This document shows, piece after piece, positions 8,747-16,298 of a stretch of DNA of 60,179 nt. Position 1 is the stretch's first letter; each line of letters begins with the position of its first letter. The DNA is from an uncultured Dorea sp. (GTDB lineage Bacteria > Bacillota > Clostridia > Lachnospirales > Lachnospiraceae). Where the stretch lies: assembly GCA_910579925.1 (NCBI GenBank), contig CAJTVY010000018.1:1-60179 (forward strand), in the 5' to 3' direction. A program made the position numbers and the translations under genes. The notes beneath the pieces are model-generated. The model saw only the letters and a list, made by a program, of their open reading frames with translations, was not told the origin of the DNA and ran no database searches.

Positions 8747-9949
8747 GCCATTATCTTTCAGATCCATCCCTCTTGTCACAATCCCCTCACCGTACTTCGC
8801 CCGCACCTTCTCAAGGGCCTGGCTGATTCTTTTCTTTTTCTCCCGCTTCGGATCATACTGAAACCGGGGATCAAAGATTGTAAGTTGTTCCGGCTCATCC
8901 TCCTGCGTCAGCTTAGAACTTCGGATTCCCAATAAACGGATAGGCGTCTGATCCCACAACTCTCTGAACAGCAAAACCGATTCCTCGTAAATATCCTCAT
9001 CCCGATTCGTCGCTTTTTCTAACTGCTTCTGATGAGAAACGCTCTCGAAATTATAATACTTAATCTCCACACTTAACATCTTCGCCTTCTGTCCTTCTCT
9101 GCGAAGGCGTCTCCCTACACTGGCGGCAAGTTTCCCAAGCACTTCCTTTGCCTCGCTCTCTGTAACGGCATCTCTTGAAAGAGTCGTAGAATTGCCGATT
9201 CCTTTCGCCTCAGCCCGCTTTGTTTCCACCACTTCACTGCCAATACCATTAGCAGACTCCCAGAGTTTCCTTCCATGGCTTTTCAGATGAAGTTCCAGAA
9301 GCCTGGGATCCATAACAGCAAGCTCTCCGATCGTAAATATCCCCAGCTTATGCAATACGTCTACACTGGAATGACCTGCCATATAAAGTTCCGACACCGG
9401 GAGGGGCCACATTTTTATCTGTATCTCTTCTGGAAATAGAGTATGTATCTTATTCGGTTTCTCAAAATCCGAAGCCATCTTAGCCAGTAATTTATTATTC
9501 GAAATCCCCACATTCACCGTAAACCCAAATCTTCGATACACCTCATTCTTAAGCTCCATCGCTCCTTCTGCCGGAGAATGATAATCCTTTACTTTCCCGG
9601 TAAAATCCATATAACACTCATCCACACTCACCTGTTCAATGACAGGCGTATAGCTTCGCAGAAATTCCATCAGCCTCTCACTGTACCGGCCATACAGCTT
9701 ATGATCCGGCGGCGCCATCACCAGTCCCGGACATTTGCGAAAGGCGCCGGCCACCGGCTCGCCCGTGCGGATTCCATACTTCTTTGCCGGAATGGACTTA
9801 GCCAGTACAACGCCATGCCTGGATTTCTGATCGCCGCCGATAATAGACGGAATCAGACGCAGATCCCTCTTTGCCCCTTCTTTCAGTTCTTCAACCGCCG
9901 TCCAGCTAAGATACGCCGAATTCACATCAATATGGAAAATCACCGCCAA
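8741..9949 (-). CDS. dinB: DNA polymerase IV (Y family)
   Basis: A Y-family translesion polymerase of about 402 aa. The catalytic motifs are visible: HIDVNSAYLSW at the N terminus (first metal Asp) and SVDECYMDF near residue 110 (Asp-Glu pair). A helix-hairpin-helix region and a C-terminal little-finger domain follow. The start is judged to be the TTG at 9949, because GGAGGTGAT lies 6 bp upstream; the ATG at 9964 overlaps that ribosome site. It stands alone, transcribed toward the gntR-clpC promoter. Confidence 0.92.
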   Translation of the reverse strand: MAVIFHIDVNSAYLSWTAVEELKEGAKRDLRLIPSIIGGDQKSRHGVVLAKSIPAKKYGIRTGEPVAGAFRKCPGLVMAPPDHKLYGRYSERLMEFLRSYTPVIEQVSVDECYMDFTGKVKDYHSPAEGAMELKNEVYRRFGFTVNVGISNNKLLAKMASDFEKPNKIHTLFPEEIQIKMWPLPVSELYMAGHSSVDVLHKLGIFTIGELAVMDPRLLELHLKSHGRKLWESANGIGSEVVETKRAEAKGIGNSTTLSRDAVTESEAKEVLGKLAASVGRRLRREGQKAKMLSVEIKYYNFESVSHQKQLEKATNRDEDIYEESVLLFRELWDQTPIRLLGIRSSKLTQEDEPEQLTIFDPRFQYDPKREKKKRISQALEKVRAKYGEGIVTRGMDLKDNGL

Positions 9950-10020
9950 ACAGATCACCTCCAACCTGTCAATATTTTATCATTTCTTGAAAAAAAATAA
10001 ACCGGTCTCCACAAAAAAAT

Positions 10021-10123
10021 TCAAGGGTTGTTGTAAAATAGCCGCTATACACAAAACATGGTTCAGATTCTATAAATCTGCTGTATATATTGTATATAAG
10101 CTATCTTTTACAACAACCCTTGA
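10021..10123. repeat. 103-bp imperfect palindrome
   Basis: The left arm TCAAGGGTTGTTGTAAAA (10021 on) is mirrored by TTTTACAACAACCCTTGA ending at 10123. The arms extend inward through ATAGC/GCTAT to an inner hairpin CAGATT-ctata-AATCTG. The whole piece could fold into one long hairpin. It lies between dinB and ald, outside genes, and neither flank has a T tract, so it is not a typical terminator. It resembles a small palindromic MITE; no convincing target duplication is seen. Confidence 0.65.
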
Positions 10124-10132
10124 TAAATAATG

Positions 10133-10164
10133 GTAGCAGTTCAGCCTACCGACTTCACTGTTAC
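10133..10164. repeat. Partial copy of the GTAACAGTTCAGCC hairpin repeat
   Basis: About 32 bp (GTAGCAGTTCAGCCTACCG, then ACTTCACTGTTAC) nearly identical to the first 32 bp of the element at 20233-20376. It is itself a hairpin (GTARCAGT/ACTGTTAC). Only this end of the element is present, just downstream of the ald stop codon. Confidence 0.6.
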
Positions 10165-10189
10165 AAATAATGCCAGTCGTTCTCCGACT

Positions 10190-11308
10190 CTACTTCACAA
10201 TACTCCTTATATCCACATATTGATACCCATCAAAACTGTCCGCCACATTCTTACAGGTCAGCTTCCCGTCATACGTGTTAATAGCAGAGTAAATCACCTC
10301 ATTCTCCTTACATGCCTGCTCAAGCCCCTTACCCGCAATCTGAAGCCCATAACTTAAGGTTGCGTTGGTCAGTGCAATCGTAGACGTCCTTGGAACCGCT
10401 CCCGGCATATTCCCCACACAGTAATGCACGACTCCGTCCTCAATATAAATCGGATCATCATGGTAAGTCACCCTGGTCGTCTCACCGCAGCCGCCCTGGT
10501 CAACGGCAACATCCACGAACACGGCTCCCGGCTTCATCTCTTTGAGATATTTCTTCTTAAATAACTTCGGAGCCGCCTTTCCCGGTATCAGCACAGACCC
10601 GATTACAAGATCTGCCTCCTTCACGGACTTCTCGATGTTCGCATCATTAGAAGCAAGGGTCTGAATTCTTGCCCCGAAAATATCATCCAGATATACAAGC
10701 CTCTGCAGATTGACATCCAGGATCGTAACATTCGCTCCCATACCTACGGCAATCTTGCAGGCATTGGTTCCCACGGAGCCGCCGCCAAGGATAACCACAT
10801 TCGCTTTCGGCGTTCCCGGCACTCCCGCAAGAAGCACGCCTTCTCCGCCGTAAATCTTCTCCAGATACTTGGCCCCCTCCTGCACACTAAGCCGTCCGGC
10901 AATCTGACTCATGGGTGCAAGAAGCGGCAGCCCGCCATTGCGGTCCATCAGCGTCTCATAGGCTACGCCCTTCACCTTCGCATTCAGCAGTGCATCTGTC
11001 TGAGGCTGATCCGCCGCAAGATGAAGATAAGTATACAGGATCAGCCCCTCGTGAAAGAGCGGATATTCATCCGGCAGAGGCTCCTTCACCTTGACCATCA
11101 TCTCTACCGTATCCCATACCTCTTTTGCCGTATCAAGAAGCTTTGCCCCGGCGGCTTCATACTCTGCGTCCGTAAATCCAGAACCGGCTCCGGCTCCCTT
11201 CTCAATATAAACATCGTGTCCTGCATTCACATAGCTCTTCACATTGTCCGGTATCATCCCTACACGAAACTCATTGTTTTTAATCTCTCTGACGCTTCCG
11301 ACTTTCAT
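10190..11308 (-). CDS. ald: Alanine dehydrogenase
   Basis: A 372-aa NAD-dependent L-alanine dehydrogenase (alanine to pyruvate plus ammonium). Family signs: the N-terminal MKVGSVREIKNNEFRVGMIP, the nucleotide-binding VILGGGSVGTNACKIAVGMGA near residue 170, and the conserved NMPGAVPRTSTIALTNATL near 300. The start is the ATG at 11308, with GGAGGTTGAGGAAA just before it; 46 codons of open frame upstream lack homology-like character. It is divergent from an RpiR-type regulator, with a 366-bp spacer holding a perfect inverted repeat. Regulation by that protein is inferred. Confidence 0.96.
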   Translation of the reverse strand: MKVGSVREIKNNEFRVGMIPDNVKSYVNAGHDVYIEKGAGAGSGFTDAEYEAAGAKLLDTAKEVWDTVEMMVKVKEPLPDEYPLFHEGLILYTYLHLAADQPQTDALLNAKVKGVAYETLMDRNGGLPLLAPMSQIAGRLSVQEGAKYLEKIYGGEGVLLAGVPGTPKANVVILGGGSVGTNACKIAVGMGANVTILDVNLQRLVYLDDIFGARIQTLASNDANIEKSVKEADLVIGSVLIPGKAAPKLFKKKYLKEMKPGAVFVDVAVDQGGCGETTRVTYHDDPIYIEDGVVHYCVGNMPGAVPRTSTIALTNATLSYGLQIAGKGLEQACKENEVIYSAINTYDGKLTCKNVADSFDGYQYVDIRSIVK

Positions 11309-11674
11309 TTTCCTCAACCTCCATGCCATCATACTTACCCCTGCCTGACTCGTTCCTTCTTCTGGATCTTTTACAATAAATTCTTCAGAATCACTTTTAT
11401 CAGCAGGAGCGTTCCTTTTCCCCTTTTTATGAATAATATTTTTCACTAATAATTTTTAATGAAGAATATTATTCATTTATCTTTTTAATTATACTAGCAC
11501 AAGTCAGTATAATATTCAATAATAGTTATTTATTTCACAGCTTTTTTTAATTATACATCAAAAACCAGAATTGTATTTACAATTTTCCTTGCATATTTTC
11601 TTGATTCATGCTTAAATCATAATAGACACCATATACAATATATTGAAAAATCATAAAAACTTCGGAGGTACTCT
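11309..11674. promoter_or_regulatory. Divergent ald / RpiR-regulator control region
   Basis: A 366-bp A/T-rich stretch with no credible gene. It contains a perfect inverted repeat ATTATACT-N10-AGTATAAT at 11488-11513, well placed to be a regulator-binding site or part of the ald promoter. GGAGG precedes the plus-strand gene near 11662. Promoter hexamers are weak and I cannot assign them with certainty. I see no riboswitch-like fold. Confidence 0.55.
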
Positions 11675-12532
11675 ATGAGCGAACTGAGTGAACTGATCCA
11701 TAATGCCAGTCTGACAAAAACACAGAAAATGATAGCCAGGTATATCCTGGATCACTCTGCCGACGCCTGCTTCATGACTTCTACCGAGATTGCCATGAAG
11801 TTAAACGTCAGCGAATCTTCGGTCATCCGTTTCAGCAGATCCTTAGGATTTGGCGGATTTATGGATTTTCAGAAACTGCTGAGAAAGGAATATCAGGACA
11901 AGGTTCTCAGCATATCCAGCTCGATCACAGTGCCTGCGCAGCGTGTGGCTAAAAGGGCAAAGCTTGAAAGGAATTCAGATTATATCAACCGGCATTTGAA
12001 GAATGCCATTCAGAATCTGGAAACCTTGTTTACCACCAATACATTAGCCGCATTTGAAGAGGCAGCCGACATCATCATCGCCAGCAAACGCAAGTATATT
12101 GCAGCTACCCGGGGCAACGCCTGCCTGGGGGATTATTTTCTATTGTACCTGAAACATATCCTTCCTCATGTGACTTCCACAAATACGGCTGCCATCAGCC
12201 CTATTGACCATATGTGCAACATAACAAAGGAGGACTGTCTGATTGTGTTCAGTTTTCCCAGATACTCTTCCCTCGACCGGGTGACTACGGAGATGGCAAG
12301 GGAAGCGGGCGCAGATATTATTGTTATCACAGACAAACCAAGCGCCTTGCTTGCCCAGTACGCCACTACGCTGATCACCGTACCGGTTGACAGCAACGCC
12401 TTTTTCAACTCACTGATCGGGCCGCAGTTTGTGGCCGAGATACTGCTTGACACTATCAGCCATAAGGTGAACGGGATTGAAAAACGTCTGAAAAAGATTG
12501 ATAAATATCTTGATAAACTGGGGATTTACTAA
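11675..12532 (+). CDS. RpiR/MurR-family transcriptional regulator (HTH + SIS)
   Basis: 285 aa. Residues 1-80 form the RpiR helix-turn-helix (MTSTEIAMKLNVSESSVIRF, SRSLGFGGFMDFQKLLRKEY). Residues about 110-270 are a sugar isomerase (SIS) domain (CLIVFSFPRYSS...AGADIIVITDK). SIS regulators normally sense phosphosugars. Here the divergent neighbour is alanine dehydrogenase, so amino-sugar or alanine metabolism would be a reasonable link, but this is inference. The start follows GGAGG at a good distance. Confidence 0.93.
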   Translation: MSELSELIHNASLTKTQKMIARYILDHSADACFMTSTEIAMKLNVSESSVIRFSRSLGFGGFMDFQKLLRKEYQDKVLSISSSITVPAQRVAKRAKLERNSDYINRHLKNAIQNLETLFTTNTLAAFEEAADIIIASKRKYIAATRGNACLGDYFLLYLKHILPHVTSTNTAAISPIDHMCNITKEDCLIVFSFPRYSSLDRVTTEMAREAGADIIVITDKPSALLAQYATTLITVPVDSNAFFNSLIGPQFVAEILLDTISHKVNGIEKRLKKIDKYLDKLGIY

Positions 12533-12547
12533 GATTAAAACTACAAT

Positions 12548-12578
12548 GGGGTACAGACGTCTTTTGCGCCTGTACCCC
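12548..12578. terminator. Stem-loop between convergent genes
   Basis: GGGGTACAG (12548-12556) pairs perfectly with CTGTACCCC (12570-12578), between the RpiR regulator and purD, which converge here. There is no strong U tract on the plus strand; on the minus strand the stem is followed by ATTGTAGTTTT. It is probably a shared, weak bidirectional terminator. Confidence 0.55.
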
Positions 12579-12586
12579 TCATATGT

Positions 12587-13858
12587 CTACGCCTCGTCAA
12601 TCGCTTTCCCGATATCGTGACGCATATATTTATTGTCAAATTTCACCCATTCCGTCGCTGCATAAGCATTTGCCCTGGCTTCTTTCAGATCTTTCCCCTT
12701 TGCCGTAACGCCGAGCACACGCCCGCCGTTGGTCACAAGCCTCTCTCCGTCATATTTCGTTCCGGCATGGAAACAGTAATACCCTTCATGCTTCTTAAAT
12801 TCATCCAGACCTGTAATCGGAAGCCCCTTGTCATATGTCACAGGATAGCCTTCACTGGCCAGAACTACACAGACTGCCGCATTGTCTTCAAACTGCAGAT
12901 CTACCTGGTCAAGAGTTCCGTCAATACATGCCTCCGCCACTTCGATAATGTCATTCTTCATCCTTGGAAGGACAACCTGGGCCTCCGGATCTCCGAACCT
13001 TGCATTATACTCCAGCACCTTCGGACCTTCTTCTGTCAGCATAAGCCCGAAGAAAATAACACCCTTGAACGGTCTTCCTTCCGCTTTCATGGCCTCCACA
13101 GTAGCCTGGTAAATATACTTGTTACAGAAGTCTTCTACTTCTTTGGTATAGAAAGGACTTGGAGAAAAAGTTCCCATTCCCCCGGTATTCAGCCCGGTAT
13201 CCCCGTCCCCGGCGCGCTTGTGATCCTGGGCCGAAGTCATGGTCTTAATGGTGTTCCCATCTACAAAGGACAGCACGGACACCTCACGGCCTGTCATGAA
13301 TTCTTCGATCACCATCTCATTTCCGGCGTCACCGAATTTCTTGTCCTGCATGATGGTCTTAACGCCCTCTTTCGCCTCTTTAAGCGTATTGCAGATCAGC
13401 ACGCCTTTCCCCAGAGCCAGACCATCGGCCTTCAGAACAATCGGGAATTTCGCCGTCTTAAGATATGCAAGCGCCTTGTCGGCGTCGGTAAAATTCTCAT
13501 ACGCTGCAGTCGGAATATGATATTTCTTCATCAAGTCCTTGGAAAACGCTTTGGAACCTTCCAGGATCGCCGCATTCTTCCTCGGGCCGAAAGTACGGAT
13601 ACCCGCCGCCTCCAGTTCGTCCACCAGGCCGCCCACAAGCGGATCGTCCATACCGACGATCACCAGGTCGATCTCTTTCTCCTTTGCAAACGAAACGATC
13701 TTATCAAATTCCATAGCACCGATAGGGGCGCATTGGGCATACTCTGCAATCCCCGCATTTCCCGGCGTACAATAGATCTTATCCGCCTTTTCACTCTTCG
13801 CTGCGCAGTAAGCGATTGCATGTTCCCTTCCGCCGCTGCCGACAATCAACACGTTCAT
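12587..13858 (-). CDS. purD: Phosphoribosylamine-glycine ligase (GAR synthetase)
   Basis: A 423-aa ATP-grasp enzyme that makes glycinamide ribonucleotide, the second step of de novo purine synthesis. It starts MNVLIVGSGGREHAIAY, the classical PurD N terminus. The conserved ATP-grasp stretch KADGLALGKGV is near residue 145, and NTGGMGTFSPSP and EYNARFGDPE follow. The start is the ATG at 13858, behind GGAGGAGATCAGAAG; nine more upstream codons are not needed. Last gene of the purE-purM-purN-purD cluster, separated from purN by about 86 bp. Confidence 0.97.
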   Translation of the reverse strand: MNVLIVGSGGREHAIAYCAAKSEKADKIYCTPGNAGIAEYAQCAPIGAMEFDKIVSFAKEKEIDLVIVGMDDPLVGGLVDELEAAGIRTFGPRKNAAILEGSKAFSKDLMKKYHIPTAAYENFTDADKALAYLKTAKFPIVLKADGLALGKGVLICNTLKEAKEGVKTIMQDKKFGDAGNEMVIEEFMTGREVSVLSFVDGNTIKTMTSAQDHKRAGDGDTGLNTGGMGTFSPSPFYTKEVEDFCNKYIYQATVEAMKAEGRPFKGVIFFGLMLTEEGPKVLEYNARFGDPEAQVVLPRMKNDIIEVAEACIDGTLDQVDLQFEDNAAVCVVLASEGYPVTYDKGLPITGLDEFKKHEGYYCFHAGTKYDGERLVTNGGRVLGVTAKGKDLKEARANAYAATEWVKFDNKYMRHDIGKAIDEA

Positions 13859-13944
13859 CTTCTGATCTCCTCCATTTCTTCCCAAGTCACTTCTATGACT
13901 GCCGTAACAGCCAGTAATATTTTTTATAGTTCATCTGCGATACC

Positions 13945-14571
13945 TCATAGATGGATCACGGTCTTTCCATCCTGGACCGACACTTTTCCATTGGCAATCA
14001 GATCAATGGCCTTGGGCAGAATCTTCCATTCCGCCTGTTCCATCACACGCTTCTGCAGAACTTCCGGCGTGTCCTGCGGTTCCACATCTACAGCTTTCTG
14101 CAGAATAATCGGGCCTGTATCCGTCCCCTCGTCCACAAAATGTACCGTCGCGCCAACCACCTTAACCCCCCGGGAAAGCGCCGCCTCGTGAACTTTTAGG
14201 CCATAAAAGCCCGTCCCACAAAAAGAAGGGATCAGCGACGGATGGATATTAATGATGCGGTTCCTGTATTTCTCAATCATAGCCGGGGGAATCACAACGA
14301 GGAACCCTGCCAGCACAATCAGATCCGGCTTCCATACATCTACGGCTTCCAGAAACTTCTCATTGAACTCTTCCCTGGAAGCAAACTCCTTCGGCGAGAT
14401 ACACCTATGAGCAATCCCATGCTTTTCTGCCCGTTCCAAAGCATATGCGTTCTTATTGTTGCTGATTACGCCGGTAATCCGGGTATTCGTGACCATGCCT
14501 GTCTCCACCGCATCGATGATCGCCTGTAAGTTCGTTCCCCCTCCGGATACAAGTACCAATACTTCTAGCAT
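13945..14571 (-). CDS. purN: Phosphoribosylglycinamide formyltransferase
   Basis: 208 aa. Transfers formyl from 10-formyl-THF to GAR. It has the N-terminal LVLVSGGGTNLQAIIDA and the family hallmark HPSLIPSFCG followed by VHFVDEGTDTGPII (catalytic Asn-His-Asp set in IINIHPS and DTGP). The start overlaps the 3' end of purM by 7 bp, indicating coupling within the purine operon. Confidence 0.97.
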   Translation of the reverse strand: MLEVLVLVSGGGTNLQAIIDAVETGMVTNTRITGVISNNKNAYALERAEKHGIAHRCISPKEFASREEFNEKFLEAVDVWKPDLIVLAGFLVVIPPAMIEKYRNRIINIHPSLIPSFCGTGFYGLKVHEAALSRGVKVVGATVHFVDEGTDTGPIILQKAVDVEPQDTPEVLQKRVMEQAEWKILPKAIDLIANGKVSVQDGKTVIHL

Positions 14572-15590
14572 AACGTAACTCCCTTTTCTCCTGCCTCTAC
14601 ACGGCCTACAACGTATGGCCGGTCGCCTGCTGCCCGAATCGCCTCCATAGTTTTCTCCACATCGGCAGGATCTACAGCAATAACCATTCCAAGCCCCATA
14701 TTAAATGTGTTATACATCATCTCTTCCGCAATTTTCCCCTTTTCTGCCAGAAGCTTGAATATGGCTGGAACTTCATAACTATTCTTCTCAACGACCGCCC
14801 TTACGCCCTCTGGCAGCATTCTGGGAATATTTTCGTAAAAACCGCCGCCTGTAATATGGCTGCATCCCTTAACCTTCACACCGCTGTCCTTGATATCCTT
14901 CAACGCCTTCACGTAAATTCTGGTGGGTGCAATCAGAGCCTCTCCTAACGTGCCGCCCAGTTCTTCATAATATGTATCCAGTGATTCTTTCGTCATCTCA
15001 AACACCTTACGGACAAGAGAGAATCCGTTACTGTGGACGCCGCTTGACGCCATGCCGATGAGTGCGTCCCCAGGCTTAATATTCTCGCCGTTAATGATCT
15101 CTTTCTTATCCGCCACGCCAACGGCAAATCCCGCAAGATCATACTCATCCTCCGGCATAAGCCCGGGATGCTCCGCAGTCTCACCGCCTACCAGCGCACA
15201 CCCGGACTGCTTACAGCCTTCTGCCACACCGCTGACTATGGAAGCTATCTTCTCGGGATAATTCTTCCCGCAGGCGATATAATCCAGGAAAAATAACGGT
15301 TCTCCCCCCGAACAGGCAATATCGTTCACACACATGGCTACCGCATCGATTCCGATGGTATCATGCTTATCCATAAGAAATGCCAGTTTCACCTTCGTTC
15401 CGCAGCCATCCGTTCCCGACAGCAGAACCGGCTCGTCCATATTCTTGATTCCACTTAGGTCAAATGCACCGGCAAAACCGCCAAGGCCCCCTAATACTTC
15501 CGGGCGCATGGTTTCCTTTACGTGCTTCTTCATTAATTCCACTGATCTGTAACCAGCTTCGATATCCACTCCGGCGTTTTTATAATCCAT
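14565..15590 (-). CDS. purM: Phosphoribosylformylglycinamidine cyclo-ligase (AIR synthetase)
   Basis: 341 aa, normal length. Converts FGAM to AIR. Typical features are MDYKNAGVDIEAG, LLSGTDGCGTKVKLA, the DCVAM-like MCVNDIACSGGEPLFFLDY, and GGGFYENIPRMLPEG. AAGGAGAC precedes the ATG. Overlaps purN; 126 bp lie between purE and purM, with two stem-loops. Confidence 0.98.
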   Translation of the reverse strand: MDYKNAGVDIEAGYRSVELMKKHVKETMRPEVLGGLGGFAGAFDLSGIKNMDEPVLLSGTDGCGTKVKLAFLMDKHDTIGIDAVAMCVNDIACSGGEPLFFLDYIACGKNYPEKIASIVSGVAEGCKQSGCALVGGETAEHPGLMPEDEYDLAGFAVGVADKKEIINGENIKPGDALIGMASSGVHSNGFSLVRKVFEMTKESLDTYYEELGGTLGEALIAPTRIYVKALKDIKDSGVKVKGCSHITGGGFYENIPRMLPEGVRAVVEKNSYEVPAIFKLLAEKGKIAEEMMYNTFNMGLGMVIAVDPADVEKTMEAIRAAGDRPYVVGRVEAGEKGVTLC

Positions 15591-15650
15591 ATTTTGTCTC
15601 CTTATTCTGACTTAATGAATATACTTCGTTTTCTCATTGTTAATCCCATC

Positions 15651-15715
15651 CAGGGGCGCTTCTGTGACATCTGCCCCTGCAGACGGACTTCATCGGTATC
15701 ACAGACCAGATACCG
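15651..15715 (-). other. Two stem-loops in the purE-purM spacer
   Basis: CGGTATC-N8-GATACCG (15715-15694) sits two bases after the purE stop. CAGGGGC-N15-GCCCCTG (15679-15651) follows. Neither has a T tract, so they look like mRNA-stability or processing hairpins rather than terminators. Confidence 0.5.
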
Positions 15716-15716
15716 T

Positions 15717-16223
15717 CTATCCGAGATATGCCTCGTATCCAATCTCATCCAGTCTGGCAGCCTTTGCCTGAACCGTCTCTTTCATCTCCCTGGAATAATC
15801 TTTCAGCTTATCCAGCAGTCCTTCATCAGACGTTGCCAGAATCTTCGCTGCCAGGATCGCCGCATTCATACCGCCGTCAATGGCAACGGTTGCAACCGGG
15901 ATTCCAGGCGGCATCTGAACAATGGAAAACAGAGCGTCTTCCCCGGCCAGGTTCTTACCCGACATGGGCACGCCCACCACCGGCATAGGAAATAGAGCCG
16001 CACACATTCCCGGTAAGTGGGCCGCCATCCCTGCGCCTGCAATGATCACCTTCATTCCCTTTCCTTCCGCCGCCTTCGCCCACTCAAAGAATACATCCGG
16101 CTCGCGGTGGGCGGAAATGATCGTCATCTCATAGTCGATTCCTAATTTCTCCAGCATTGCTGCAGCTTTGCTCATTACCTTAAGGTCTGAGTCGCTGCCC
16201 ATCACAATTCCTACTCTTGGCAT
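15717..16223 (-). CDS. purE: N5-carboxyaminoimidazole ribonucleotide mutase
   Basis: 168 aa. PurE class I signature VGIVMGSDSDLKVMSKAA at the N terminus and SAHREPD with the catalytic His. The central AGAGMAAHLPGMCAA and VPMSGKNLAGEDAL are also typical. It converts N5-CAIR to CAIR. First gene of the purine cluster; the promoter at 16298-16270 overlaps the end of the upstream aminopeptidase gene. No purine riboswitch fits in the short leader. Confidence 0.97.
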   Translation of the reverse strand: MPRVGIVMGSDSDLKVMSKAAAMLEKLGIDYEMTIISAHREPDVFFEWAKAAEGKGMKVIIAGAGMAAHLPGMCAALFPMPVVGVPMSGKNLAGEDALFSIVQMPPGIPVATVAIDGGMNAAILAAKILATSDEGLLDKLKDYSREMKETVQAKAARLDEIGYEAYLG

Positions 16224-16269
16224 ACCTGTTCATCCTTTCTTCTGTCTGTATATTTCTATTCATGGCTTC

Positions 16270-16298
16270 ATAATACCTTATTTACCTGCATTTTTCAA
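16270..16298 (-). promoter_or_regulatory. purE operon promoter
   Basis: TTGAAA (16298-16293), 17 bp, TATTAT (16275-16270) on the minus strand, about 45 bp before the purE ATG. The -35 lies inside the last codons of the upstream gene. Confidence 0.65.

Noticed and set aside
12617..14191. 524-codon plus-strand open frame
   Set aside because: It is antisense to purD and purN, which are unmistakable. No ribosome site and low-complexity His/Arg/Ile composition typical of a shadow frame.
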